IMG/VR virus record: IMGVR_UViG_3300042503_002310
Location: 1 to 26,955 of that record
DNA: 26,955 nucleotides
Direction: 5' to 3' (one strand)
From: a virus
Position numbers and translations under genes: made by a program. Positions 12,529-20,042 of the stretch are shown in pieces (the first letter of the stretch is position 1; the number at the start of each line of letters is the position of its first letter). Below the pieces are notes generated by a model. The model searched no databases and was not told the origin of the DNA. It saw nothing but the letters and a program-made list of their open reading frames with translations.

Positions 12529-13182
12529 ATGAATGATATTCAGTGGACTTTTGGGATAGTTACAGGATTTGAAGACCATCAACGGCTTAATGAAATTCTT
12601 GAATCGATAAGGGCGCTTTCTATTCCTGAATATGAGATTCTTTTGATTGGTGGAGAAAACAAAAACTTCATCACGTCTTTTGACGATGTGCGAATAATCA
12701 ACTTTGATGAGTCACAAAAATCAAGATGGATAACAAGAAAAAAGAACATTCTTGTCAATGAAGCAAAATACGAAAATATTGTGTTAATGCACGATTATCA
12801 CATATTTGATAAAGACTGGTATTTGAACTTTAAATCTTTTGGAACCGACTGGGAAATTTGTTCTTGCCCGCAGTATTTGATTACTGGAGCAAGAAACCCG
12901 ATGGACTGGTCGCTATGGGACAAGCCAAATCACGGCAGGGCATGGTCGCTTGATTATGACGATTGGTCTCAAACTCAATATATGTACATATCTGGCGGCT
13001 TTTTTATCGTTAAAAAACACGTACTTCTAGAAGAACCGCTAGATGAGTCGCGAGGTTGGAACGAAGAAGAAGACGTTGAGTGGTCTATGCGGGTGCGAAA
13101 CAAATACGTGATGAAATGCAATGGTAAAAGCGTTGTTAGACACAACAAATGGCATAGACATGCAGGTCCGGAGCCTCAATGA
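12529..13182 (+). CDS. GT-A-type glycosyltransferase (GT2-like, 217 aa)
   Basis: A short GT-A-fold enzyme. WTFGIVTGFEDHQRLNEILE opens the nucleotide-binding fold, YEILLIGGENK follows, and IVLMHDYHIFDKDW (about 84-97) takes the place of the usual DxD metal site, with H88-D89-Y90-H91. The segment SGGFFIVKKHVL to GWNEEEDVEWSMRVRN (about 155-191) is the acceptor and catalytic region typical of GT2-like enzymes, including the acidic EEED base. At 217 residues it is near the minimum for the fold. It follows the GT4-like gene by two bases and overlaps the next gene as ATGA. The HDYH variant could mean an unusual metal dependence. Donor and acceptor unknown. Confidence 0.8.
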   Translation: MNDIQWTFGIVTGFEDHQRLNEILESIRALSIPEYEILLIGGENKNFITSFDDVRIINFDESQKSRWITRKKNILVNEAKYENIVLMHDYHIFDKDWYLNFKSFGTDWEICSCPQYLITGARNPMDWSLWDKPNHGRAWSLDYDDWSQTQYMYISGGFFIVKKHVLLEEPLDESRGWNEEEDVEWSMRVRNKYVMKCNGKSVVRHNKWHRHAGPEPQ

Positions 13183-14552
13183 AAAGTCAAAAACTTGTCA
13201 TATTTGACCTAGACGGCGTACTGATAGATTCGCGCGATGTTCACTATGAATCACTGAATCAGGCGCTTTCTCTTGTTGGAAAAGAATTTGTTATATCTCG
13301 CAGTGAGCACTTATCTACTTTCGACGGGCTTGGTACAACCAAGAAGCTAGAAATGCTTACATCCATGAAAGGCCTGCCAGTAGACAGGCATTCAGAGATA
13401 TGGGAAAATAAGCAAAAAGCAACAATCGAAATACTTAGTCTGCTTCCCAAGAACGCAAACGCCATAGACATTATGCAAACACTTAAAGCAGATGGGTGGA
13501 AAATTGCTGTTGCCAGTAACGCTATACGCGAAACCGTAATCACTGCCCTCAACTCGATTGGCGTTCTGCACATGGTAAGCCACATCATGAGCAATGAAGA
13601 CGTGAAACATCATAAGCCTCATCCAGAAATGTACTGGCAGTGCATGATTAACTGCAGCGCAACCCCTTCTTCGACGATAATTGTTGAAGATTCACACATA
13701 GGCAGAGAGGGCGCAACCGCCTCAGGCGCACATCTCTTTGCAATAAAAGACTCATACAACCTGGATAAAGAAAGACTATTACGAATGGCGTCAGAAGTAA
13801 ACGCAAGCCAAAGAACAAATGTTGCATGGAAGAACGAAAAAATGAACGTTCTTATTCCAATGGCAGGAGCTGGTTCTAGGTTTTCTCAAGCTGGATATAC
13901 GTTTCCAAAACCACTTATTGAGGTTCATGGCAAGCCAATGATTCAGATGGTTGTAGAGAACCTCAACATCGACGCTCATTTCATATTTTTGGTGCAAAAA
14001 GAACATTACGAGAAATACAACTTAAAGCAAGTTCTGAGCATTATTAAACCGGGTTGTGAAATAGTAATTGTTGACGGAATGACAGAGGGTGCTGCCTGCA
14101 CAACACTGCTTGCTTCAGGCTTGATAGACAACGAAAATCCACTCCTTATGGCAAACTCGGACCAGCTGGTTGAGTGGAATAGCAACGAATGTCTTTACGC
14201 CTTTGATGCGGACGAAATAGACGGTGGGATACTTACATTTAAGGCAACCCACCCCAAATGGTCGTATGCGAAAATAGGCGAAGATGGCTTCGTTGAAGAA
14301 GTTGCCGAAAAGAACCCAATCTCGGACAACGCCACAGTAGGTATCTACTACTGGAAACACGGTTCAGATTACGTTAAATACGCAAATCAGATGATTGAAA
14401 AGAACATAAGAACAAACAACGAATTCTATGTCTGCCCGGTATTTAACGAGGCAATTCAAGATGGCAAAAAAATACGCATCAAAGAAGTTTCCGAGATGTG
14501 GGGAATTGGAACACCCGAAGACCTCAATTATTACCTGGAGAACCACAAGTGA
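13179..14552 (+). CDS. HAD phosphatase/mutase fused to sugar nucleotidyltransferase (457 aa)
   Basis: Two enzymes in one chain. Residues 1-215 are a HAD hydrolase of the phosphoglycolate phosphatase / beta-phosphoglucomutase type: FDLDGVLIDS with D10 and D12 (motif I), VASNA (S113, motif II), HHKPHP with K146 (motif III), and IIVEDSHIG with E170-D171 (motif IV). From M222 a nucleotidyltransferase follows: NVLIPMAGAGSRF is the NTP-binding loop and FPKPLIEVHGKPMI (K244) the signature; LLMANSDQLVEW is the metal-binding region. The pair could process a sugar phosphate and then activate it to a nucleotide sugar for the adjacent glycosyltransferases. The substrate is not readable. ATGA overlap with the gene before, GTGA with the gene after. 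The reading frame is unbroken across the junction. Confidence 0.88.
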   Translation: MKSQKLVIFDLDGVLIDSRDVHYESLNQALSLVGKEFVISRSEHLSTFDGLGTTKKLEMLTSMKGLPVDRHSEIWENKQKATIEILSLLPKNANAIDIMQTLKADGWKIAVASNAIRETVITALNSIGVLHMVSHIMSNEDVKHHKPHPEMYWQCMINCSATPSSTIIVEDSHIGREGATASGAHLFAIKDSYNLDKERLLRMASEVNASQRTNVAWKNEKMNVLIPMAGAGSRFSQAGYTFPKPLIEVHGKPMIQMVVENLNIDAHFIFLVQKEHYEKYNLKQVLSIIKPGCEIVIVDGMTEGAACTTLLASGLIDNENPLLMANSDQLVEWNSNECLYAFDADEIDGGILTFKATHPKWSYAKIGEDGFVEEVAEKNPISDNATVGIYYWKHGSDYVKYANQMIEKNIRTNNEFYVCPVFNEAIQDGKKIRIKEVSEMWGIGTPEDLNYYLENHK

Positions 14553-15256
14553 AAAAAACAAAAACGGACTACTTGTCCATGCAAAATGAATACTATGACG
14601 AATACGCAATTCAATGGTCGCTTTCCTTCAGGGACCCGGTAGTCGGTTCATACGACGCTCATAACAGCTGGCCCGACTATGACACCTTTTTGTTTAAAGA
14701 TTTTGACACGAACGGATTAGTTGCTCTTGAATATGGATGCGGTCCGGGAAGAAATCTTGTTAAGTTTTCTGACCGTTTTGCAAGAATTGACGGAGTAGAT
14801 ATATCCGATGTAAACATTGATAAAGCAAAGATAAACCTTGAGCACAACGGTATCCATGATTCAAACCTTTATGTCACGAGTGGCGACAATCTATCAATGG
14901 TGGAAGATAACGTTTATGATGTTGTTTTTGCCGTTATTTGCTTTCAGCACATTTGCTCTCATGAAATTAGATTTAACATTCTAGAAGATATATATCGAGT
15001 CCTGAAGCCAGGCGGAAAACTTTGTTTCCAAATGGGCTATGGAGGAAAAGAAGGAATCCCTACTGCTGGGTATTTTGATGACATATTTGATGCAGCAAGC
15101 ACCAATGGTCATGCCGATGTAAGTATCACTGATGAGTCAGATATACAAAAAGACCTTATTGAGAAGATTGGGTATATCAACTACAGGTCTGACATCAGAG
15201 AAACTGGACCTGGAGACAATCATAGAAATTGGATATGGGTTCAGGTTGAAAAATGA
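14549..15256 (+). CDS. class I SAM-dependent methyltransferase (235 aa)
   Basis: A small-molecule methyltransferase. LEYGCGPGRN (about 60-69) is motif I for S-adenosylmethionine, IDGVDISDVNIDKAK is post-I with the acidic residue, YDVVFAVICFQHI is motif II, and IYRVLKPGGKLCFQMGYG is motif III. The C-terminal third lacks membrane segments. I start it at GTG 14549, which overlaps the previous stop as GTGA and has GGAG eight bases upstream; a more distal ATG at 14498 would lie inside the fusion gene. Its place in the cassette suggests methylation of a sugar or glycan. A ubiquinone-type or other substrate cannot be excluded. Confidence 0.85.
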   Translation: MKKTKTDYLSMQNEYYDEYAIQWSLSFRDPVVGSYDAHNSWPDYDTFLFKDFDTNGLVALEYGCGPGRNLVKFSDRFARIDGVDISDVNIDKAKINLEHNGIHDSNLYVTSGDNLSMVEDNVYDVVFAVICFQHICSHEIRFNILEDIYRVLKPGGKLCFQMGYGGKEGIPTAGYFDDIFDAASTNGHADVSITDESDIQKDLIEKIGYINYRSDIRETGPGDNHRNWIWVQVEK

Positions 15257-15711
15257 AACTGATTGCTCACCGAGGAAACCTGTCTGGGCCTAACCCGGAA
15301 ACAGAAAACACCACATCGGCGATTGATGAAGCTATTTCTCGAGGATTTGACGCAGAGATAGACGTGTGGATGTTCAATGGCAAAGTTTTTCTTGGGCACG
15401 ATGCTCCGTTTTTTGAAATAGATAAAAAATGGATAAACGAACGTCACCACGCTCTCTGGATTCATTGCAAAAACACCGAAGCTTTTGGTTATTTTGTAGA
15501 AAAGGGTTTTAACTGTTTTTTTCATGATGTTGATGCATACACGTTGACTGTTGACGGATATATCTGGGCGTACCCAGGGATGCCTGCTGCTGGCAAAAAA
15601 TGCATTGCTGTGATGCCGGAGTACGTATCCGATGTAATGAAATACGATTTGTCGGAATATTTCGGTGTCTGCTCTGACTATGTTCTAAGCATAAGTGAAG
15701 CTGTTTCATGA
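15253..15711 (+). CDS. short GDPD-like phosphodiesterase (152 aa)
   Basis: Resembles the N-terminal half of glycerophosphodiester phosphodiesterases, TIM-barrel enzymes that hydrolyse glycerol-phosphate diesters. LIAHRGN supplies H6 and R7, GFDAEIDVW supplies E35 and D37, and FLGHDAP supplies the second catalytic His, H49. Later strands are recognisable (HALWIHCKN, CFFHDVDAYTLT, YIWAYPG). At 152 residues it is clearly shorter than the usual 230-300, so it may be a minimal barrel or a non-catalytic relative. There is no signal peptide, so it should act in the cytoplasm. It is coupled by ATGA junctions on both sides (15253-15256, 15708-15711), which places it in the glycan pathway. Substrate unknown. 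Confidence 0.75.
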   Translation: MKLIAHRGNLSGPNPETENTTSAIDEAISRGFDAEIDVWMFNGKVFLGHDAPFFEIDKKWINERHHALWIHCKNTEAFGYFVEKGFNCFFHDVDAYTLTVDGYIWAYPGMPAAGKKCIAVMPEYVSDVMKYDLSEYFGVCSDYVLSISEAVS

Positions 15712-16325
15712 GCGAGGGGTTGCTGCACAGCTTAGGACTCAAGTACGGAACAGACAAATCGACCTATCACATGTACATGGATGTCTACGAACGCCATATT
15801 AAAAGAGACTCGGTTAAAAGCCTTCTAGAGATTGGGGTGCAAGGGGGTTTCTCCCTTATGGCTTGGCGAAAATGGCTTCCAGAAGAATCACTGGTCCACG
15901 GATGGGATATAGCTGACACTCCCCAAATAGAAGGGTGTCTGATTTCAAAAGTTAACCAGGGCGAAAAAGAACAGATGAAATCCGCAGTTAAAGGTCAAAT
16001 ATATGACGTAATAATTGACGACGGCGGACATACTCCTGAATTGATGGAAACATCTTTTTCTTTTTTGTTTAAGTATTCAAAGATTTATATTATAGAAGAC
16101 CTTCATGCATGGTGGCTTGGATACAAAAACGAAGACGACGAACCTACCATTGACTTGATAGAGAATATAAACACAAGCGGATGGCTGTCAAAGTACTGTT
16201 CTGCAGAAGAAGCTAAATACATAGACAAGAACGCAAAAGTTGCTGAAGTTTTTTACCGAGGCAGCAGAGAAAACCCGACCTCAATGACGGCAGTTATATA
16301 CAATATGGAGAACTACGTTGATTAA
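15708..16325 (+). CDS. Mg-dependent sugar O-methyltransferase-like protein (205 aa)
   Basis: The opening LGLKYGTDKSTYHMYMDVYE and LLEIGVQGGFSLMAW are characteristic of the macrolide-sugar and rhamnose O-methyltransferase group (MycE/TylF-like and cephalosporin hydroxylase relatives). IIDDGGH (D104, D105, H108) and IIEDLH (E130, D131, H133) supply the metal and catalytic site seen in that group. HGWDIAD holds the acidic SAM-ribose contact. No membrane segment. It overlaps its neighbours at both ends (4 bases, then 8 bases). It probably caps or decorates a sugar made by this cassette. Methyltransferase identity is strong; the sugar substrate is inferred from family and context. Confidence 0.82.
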   Translation: MSEGLLHSLGLKYGTDKSTYHMYMDVYERHIKRDSVKSLLEIGVQGGFSLMAWRKWLPEESLVHGWDIADTPQIEGCLISKVNQGEKEQMKSAVKGQIYDVIIDDGGHTPELMETSFSFLFKYSKIYIIEDLHAWWLGYKNEDDEPTIDLIENINTSGWLSKYCSAEEAKYIDKNAKVAEVFYRGSRENPTSMTAVIYNMENYVD

Positions 16326-17115
16326 AGAAATAGATTACAGCAAACATTTTGTTATTGGAACTCCTTTAGTCGCATGGAAATGCGATGCTAAAGAGCATCT
16401 TGACTGGATTTCTAATAGAAAACAGATTATTGAGAAGTTTCCAAACGTTAAGTGGTTTGCTTCCTTTGAGCTAGACGCACGAGGAATTGAACCATTTCAC
16501 GAAGTTATCGAGTCTTTGCGTGAAGTAAATGGTGATTATTGGACATACTCAATCAACGATATGCAGGCTGAAGTTACTTCCAGCAACAGATGGATTCGCA
16601 TTGAAACCGGTCGTAACTTAATTCGTGAGTTCGCTCAAAGACATCGAGTTACTTCCGGTCATCATTGGGGAGAAGACTGTACAGAAGAAAACGTTGGAGT
16701 AATCAATTATCAGGCAATCCTTTATATTGACTCAGACATTCATCTGGATGCAGAAGTTATTGAAAAGATGCTTGAGGTAGATAGACCATTGGTTGGTGTA
16801 AACGTTCCTCAGTACGGGCTTTCTGGAAAAGTCATAAGCACGGACCCGCCGATTGAAGAACACTGGACAACTGCTGGTGCACTTCTTGTTAATGCTCCAG
16901 CATTTTACGACCTTCCCTGGTATCACAACTCTTATCTGAACCTCAGCGATGACCCTACATTTCAGTCAATGGCAGAAAGACTCATGCGCCGCGAAGGAGT
17001 TAACAACCTTGACGAAACCTACGGAATGACCTGGGTTAGAAAAGATGCGAGCGCCAACCACAAGGGAAATCTTGTGCCTGTTGAAGACAGAAACATTTCA
17101 AATAGAATCATTTAA
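16318..17115 (+). CDS. GT-A-fold glycosyltransferase (265 aa)
   Basis: ILYIDSDIHLDAEVIEKML (D138 and D140) is the DxD metal/nucleotide site of GT-A enzymes, followed by VGVNVPQYGLSGKV and TTAGALLVNAPAF, the usual later strands. The N-terminus (HFVIGTPLVAW) forms the first strand. I accept TTG 16318 as start: GGAG lies seven bases upstream, and it overlaps the preceding methyltransferase by 8 bases, consistent with coupling; there is no in-frame ATG before residue 82. Last gene of the glycan cassette, ending 53 bases before the next gene. Donor and acceptor unknown. Confidence 0.8.
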   Translation: MIKEIDYSKHFVIGTPLVAWKCDAKEHLDWISNRKQIIEKFPNVKWFASFELDARGIEPFHEVIESLREVNGDYWTYSINDMQAEVTSSNRWIRIETGRNLIREFAQRHRVTSGHHWGEDCTEENVGVINYQAILYIDSDIHLDAEVIEKMLEVDRPLVGVNVPQYGLSGKVISTDPPIEEHWTTAGALLVNAPAFYDLPWYHNSYLNLSDDPTFQSMAERLMRREGVNNLDETYGMTWVRKDASANHKGNLVPVEDRNISNRII

Positions 17116-17136
17116 TAAGCACTCGCTAAAATAAGG

Positions 17137-17161
17137 TACAATCGTCACTGAGAAGTCAGTG
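17137..17161 (+). promoter_or_regulatory. -10 element and hairpin in the leader of the PA14 protein gene
   Basis: TACAAT (17137-17142) is a good -10 element, preceded by ataagg; no clear -35 is seen. Directly downstream CACTGA-GAAG-TCAGTG (17146-17161) is a perfect 6-bp inverted repeat that ends at the first G of the ribosome-binding run GGGG (17161-17164) before ATG 17169. As RNA it would be a hairpin next to the ribosome site; as DNA it could be an operator at the transcription start. Confidence 0.45.
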
Positions 17162-17168
17162 GGGAAAA

Positions 17169-19055
17169 ATGGGCGTAAATGTCTATTTGCGTGCGCTTAA
17201 AGGCGCCAAAAGCAAACTAAGGGTCAGAAAGAACTCTTGGATTGCTTTGCCTGCTCTTTTCCTGGCATTTGGCGGAACCTTTAATGGTGCAGCATTTGCC
17301 TCTCAGGAGCCTGGATTAACGGCAACTGTTTACAACAACTTCGGCTACAACGGCAATCCTCCTCTCCCGGCAATTTCCGGAAGACCAGTTGCCGGAGAGA
17401 TGACAGTATCAAGGGTTGAGCAAGACTTTGACCAGTCGCCACCTTTTGGATTATATGAAGATTTTATTGTTCAGTATGAGGGGTATGTAACTTCTCCGGT
17501 TTCTGGTTCTTTCAGATTCTGGCCTCAGGCTGATGACGGAACGCAGCTCTACATAGATGATATTCGTGTTCAGAATGACTGGCGAGACAAAGGTGGTGGT
17601 GGAGAATTCTCGACCTATGTTGACTTTGAGGCCGGTGTATCTAAGAAGTTTGAAATGTGGTTTTATGAAAACGGCGGAGGAGCCTGGACCACTCTTTACT
17701 GGGATATTGGCTCGGGGTGGGAAGTTGTTCCAGACAGCGCATTTTCTAAGCAGGTCGTAGCTACGACAACCACAACAATTGCTCCATATTTAAATAGTCC
17801 ACAGAATCTAGTTGTTACATCCACGAATGAAAGCAAGGTTTATTTATCATGGGAAGCACCAGAACAATCCAATGCGGAGGTCGAGCGTTATGCTGTTTTC
17901 TATTCTTGTGATAATTGGAGTAGTGGTTTTGGCATTGCTAGCTTAATCACTAGTGCTGTTATTGAAGGCCTCGACCCTGAGCAGTCTTGTCAATTTAAGG
18001 TCAGAGCAGACAATGATTCGCTCCCCGCGTATTCAGGTTGGAGCAATGAAGTCAATGGCGTGACGCTACCTACGACGACTACAAGTACTACTACAACTAC
18101 AACCAGCAGCACCACTACAACAACCATTGAAGAGGAGAATCCTGAATGGACTACGACGACTGTATTGACCCCTCCTGCGATTGTCACGACGACTGAACCA
18201 GAAGTTGAGACACCTCCGAGCACGGGTAATCCCGAAAGCGAAGAACCTATCTTTGAAGTGCCCCAAAATATCCCAGAAGATGAAGCGCCCCCCACAATAG
18301 AACCAGAGATAGTTATCCCTGAAGAAGTTCAGATAACTGCAGATGAAGAAGTTGCTGCTATTTTCGACAGTCCAATCACAGGGGCAGAACTAGAAAATGT
18401 TGTTGGAGAACTACTGACCGATGCAGAAAGCCCTGAAGAACTAACAGCAGTTGTTAACTCCCTGCTTGAGCAAGAGCTTACCGACGAGCAGTTCTCAACC
18501 GTTATTGACACAATTTTTTCCGAATCTCTTTCTGATGAAAACTTTTCCGCAGCAATAGATGCTGTATTCAGCGAGCCGCTTTCTGACGAAAAATTTGATG
18601 CAGTCATAGACGCGGTTTTAGACCAGCCGCTTTCTGATGAACAGTTTGAAGAATTGGTTGGAGTTCTGGAGTCTGACACGGTCTCAGAAGAGCAAGTAGC
18701 AGCTGCCGTCGACTCAATCATCGAACTTGGAGTTACGGAAGACCAGGCAACAGAACTTGCAACAAGTGCAAAAGTTTTGGAAAGTATTGACGGCGAACAG
18801 GCAACAGAAATCTTTGCTGCGGTTGACATCAGTGCAGTAACAGCAGAAGAAGCAACACAGCTTGTTGCAGCAGTTCAGAGCGCGCCAACCGAGGTTAGAG
18901 AGGCGCTTGAGTCTGAAATAAACGTTTTTCAGGGGGCCATTGACACATATGTGCCTCTTGGCTCAACTGTCCCTGTCGGAACAAGAAGAGTAATTATTGG
19001 CGCTAGTGCTCTTGCAATTTTTTGTGCGCCCGTACCTGTATCTAGGAGAAACTAA
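17169..19055 (+). CDS. secreted surface protein with PA14 and FN3 domains and helical repeats (628 aa)
   Basis: A long basic N-region plus hydrophobic stretch (IALPALFLAFGGTF) and AFA-SQ near residue 44 make a signal peptide. Residues about 51-193 are a PA14-type beta domain (FIVQYEGYVTSPVSG, FRFWPQADDGTQLYIDD, LYWDIGSGW), which in other proteins often binds carbohydrate. Residues about 208-298 are a fibronectin type III domain. A Thr-rich linker (about 300-335) and a Pro/Glu-rich linker follow, then 17-residue helical repeats (from residue 437), and a C-terminal VPLGSTVPVGTRRVIIGASA hydrophobic segment with a basic end. This layout is that of a bacterial cell-surface protein. It may alter the infected cell surface or be a cargo gene; it could also be a virion protein. 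ATG 17169 has GGGG just upstream. Confidence 0.8.
   Translation: MGVNVYLRALKGAKSKLRVRKNSWIALPALFLAFGGTFNGAAFASQEPGLTATVYNNFGYNGNPPLPAISGRPVAGEMTVSRVEQDFDQSPPFGLYEDFIVQYEGYVTSPVSGSFRFWPQADDGTQLYIDDIRVQNDWRDKGGGGEFSTYVDFEAGVSKKFEMWFYENGGGAWTTLYWDIGSGWEVVPDSAFSKQVVATTTTTIAPYLNSPQNLVVTSTNESKVYLSWEAPEQSNAEVERYAVFYSCDNWSSGFGIASLITSAVIEGLDPEQSCQFKVRADNDSLPAYSGWSNEVNGVTLPTTTTSTTTTTTSSTTTTTIEEENPEWTTTTVLTPPAIVTTTEPEVETPPSTGNPESEEPIFEVPQNIPEDEAPPTIEPEIVIPEEVQITADEEVAAIFDSPITGAELENVVGELLTDAESPEELTAVVNSLLEQELTDEQFSTVIDTIFSESLSDENFSAAIDAVFSEPLSDEKFDAVIDAVLDQPLSDEQFEELVGVLESDTVSEEQVAAAVDSIIELGVTEDQATELATSAKVLESIDGEQATEIFAAVDISAVTAEEATQLVAAVQSAPTEVREALESEINVFQGAIDTYVPLGSTVPVGTRRVIIGASALAIFCAPVPVSRRN
18477..18731 (+). 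repeat. five 51-bp coding repeats (17-residue helical units)
   Basis: Inside the PA14 protein, from residue 437, five consecutive 17-residue units share the pattern L-S/T-D-E-x-F-x-x-x-I-D-x-x-x-x-x-P. Examples are LTDEQFSTVIDTIFSES, LSDENFSAAIDAVFSEP and LSDEKFDAVIDAVLDQP; the fifth begins VSEEQ. More divergent units continue to about residue 560. DNA identity is partial, so the array is old. A likely stalk or spacer of acidic helices. Confidence 0.75.
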
Positions 19056-19225
19056 TGTTTAAAAAAATCAAAGACGGACTGAGCGACCTTTCATGGACAC
19101 TCGCCGGCACAGCGCTTGTTCTTATAACTCTGAGCGGACAAACAAGAACGTACGGCTTGTGGATATCGGGTATTGCTTTGGTTGTTTATTTTTTTGGCAT
19201 GCTTATTAGTAGCAATGATGATTAA
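19055..19225 (+). CDS. small two-TM membrane protein, holin candidate (56 aa)
   Basis: ATG 19055 overlaps the preceding stop by one base (TAATG) and has GGAG at 19045-19048, six bases upstream, so it is probably real despite its size. The product begins MFKKIKDGLSDLSW, has a first hydrophobic segment (TLAGTALVLITLSG), a short charged turn (QTRTYG) and a second segment (LWISGIALVVYFFGMLI), ending SSNDD. Two short membrane helices with a basic N-terminus and position directly before the endolysin gene fit a class II holin. Holins have little sequence conservation, so the call rests on topology and context. It could instead be a membrane partner of the PA14 protein with which it is coupled. Confidence 0.65.
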   Translation: MFKKIKDGLSDLSWTLAGTALVLITLSGQTRTYGLWISGIALVVYFFGMLISSNDD

Positions 19226-19236
19226 AGACAATTCAT

Positions 19237-19250
19237 ATAAGTGGTAAAAT
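19237..19250 (+). promoter_or_regulatory. possible promoter before the endolysin gene
   Basis: ataagtggta (19237-19246) runs into TAAAAT (19245-19250), a good -10 hexamer, 27 bases before ATG 19278. TTAAAG 17 bases upstream is only a weak -35. The same ten bases recur at 22054-22063, also upstream of a rightward gene, and a shorter version (ataaggta) precedes the TACAAT element at 17137. Confidence 0.35.
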
Positions 19251-19277
19251 GGTCTAATGCTCAAGCGGAGGAAAACA

Positions 19278-19808
19278 ATGCCAAGAAAATACAGCTATTA
19301 TCCCAGTTTTGACGGAAAAGGTGCCCAGCCTGGAACCGAAAAGCTGGTTGAACTCTGTGGGAAGAGATGGAAGACTTCCAATATGGGGATTTATTCTCCA
19401 AGATTGATGAGAAATTCCAAGACCGCTGGCAAGAAGATTGGCGACCCAGGCATGGAGAAGTTCCTGAGCGTTCACGCCACTGGAGCCGCATGCGACATTG
19501 GTTACACCGACCGCAAGGTTGGCGTTGAAATGTGGAACTGGTTTATCAAGTACACAAAAGAGCTCGGTATTGAAGAGATTCACGACTACGCATTTGACGC
19601 AAACCCCAAAGACAAGAACCAGGGGTATGGTCGCGGTTTCAGGTGCTCTCGTGGGGAAAATGAGGCTGGGGTAAAGATTTTTAGTGAATCTGATAATGCT
19701 GGAAGTTTTGGCGGGAAGTGGCTCCATTTAGAGCTTTCTCCAGAAATGGCAAAAGATGCTGCAAAGTTTGAAGCAGCATGGCGCGCACTTCCTAAGCCTG
19801 GTGCTTGA
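19278..19808 (+). CDS. endolysin, M15-like peptidoglycan peptidase (176 aa)
   Basis: Probable phage endolysin that cleaves cross-links or stems in host peptidoglycan. SVHATGAACDIGYTD (H66, D73) matches the SxHxxGxAxD zinc site of peptidase M15 / D-Ala-D-Ala carboxypeptidase-like enzymes, and KWLHLEL (H150, E152) is the likely third ligand region. No signal peptide or separate wall-binding domain is seen, so it would need a holin for export. GGAGG (19267-19271) six bases upstream decides for ATG 19278; an in-frame ATG at 19257 would add MLKRRKT. Small membrane-protein genes flank it on both sides. The catalytic base cannot be assigned with certainty. Confidence 0.8.
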   Translation: MPRKYSYYPSFDGKGAQPGTEKLVELCGKRWKTSNMGIYSPRLMRNSKTAGKKIGDPGMEKFLSVHATGAACDIGYTDRKVGVEMWNWFIKYTKELGIEEIHDYAFDANPKDKNQGYGRGFRCSRGENEAGVKIFSESDNAGSFGGKWLHLELSPEMAKDAAKFEAAWRALPKPGA

Positions 19809-19814
19809 TTATAA

Positions 19815-20042
19815 ATGGAAGCAATTACAGTTGCTCTCATCACCGCAGTAGGCGCTGTTGTTGCCGTCCTTGTTGAAAAAGGACGCCGCGAAAACAAGGC
19901 AGACCACGGAGTTGTTTCAGAAAAGCTTGACATCATCGGGAAGAACTTGGGTCGTTCAATAGACCGAGTGGAAGCAACTGTTGTTCGCAACGAAACAAAG
20001 TTAGACCAGCACATTCGTGACCATGCAAAAGGAGAAGTCTGA
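19815..20042 (+). CDS. single-TM small membrane protein, holin-like or lysis accessory (75 aa)
   Basis: An N-terminal hydrophobic helix (ITVALITAVGAVVAVLV, about 4-20) is followed by a basic/acidic helical tail (EKGRRENKADHGVV, KLDIIGKNLGRSIDRVEATV, QHIRDHAKGEV) that could form a coiled coil. The layout is like the small membrane proteins found after endolysins in many actinobacteriophages (DUF2746-like), though I cannot confirm that family. It starts 6 bases after the endolysin stop and overlaps the next gene as TGATG. Likely part of the lysis module, perhaps a holin, pinholin or regulator. Confidence 0.7.
   Translation: MEAITVALITAVGAVVAVLVEKGRRENKADHGVVSEKLDIIGKNLGRSIDRVEATVVRNETKLDQHIRDHAKGEV

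Noticed and set aside
18329-18829. Leftward Ser-rich frame opposite the 17-residue repeats
   Set aside because: It mirrors the acidic repeat codons; composition is low complexity and there is no start signal.
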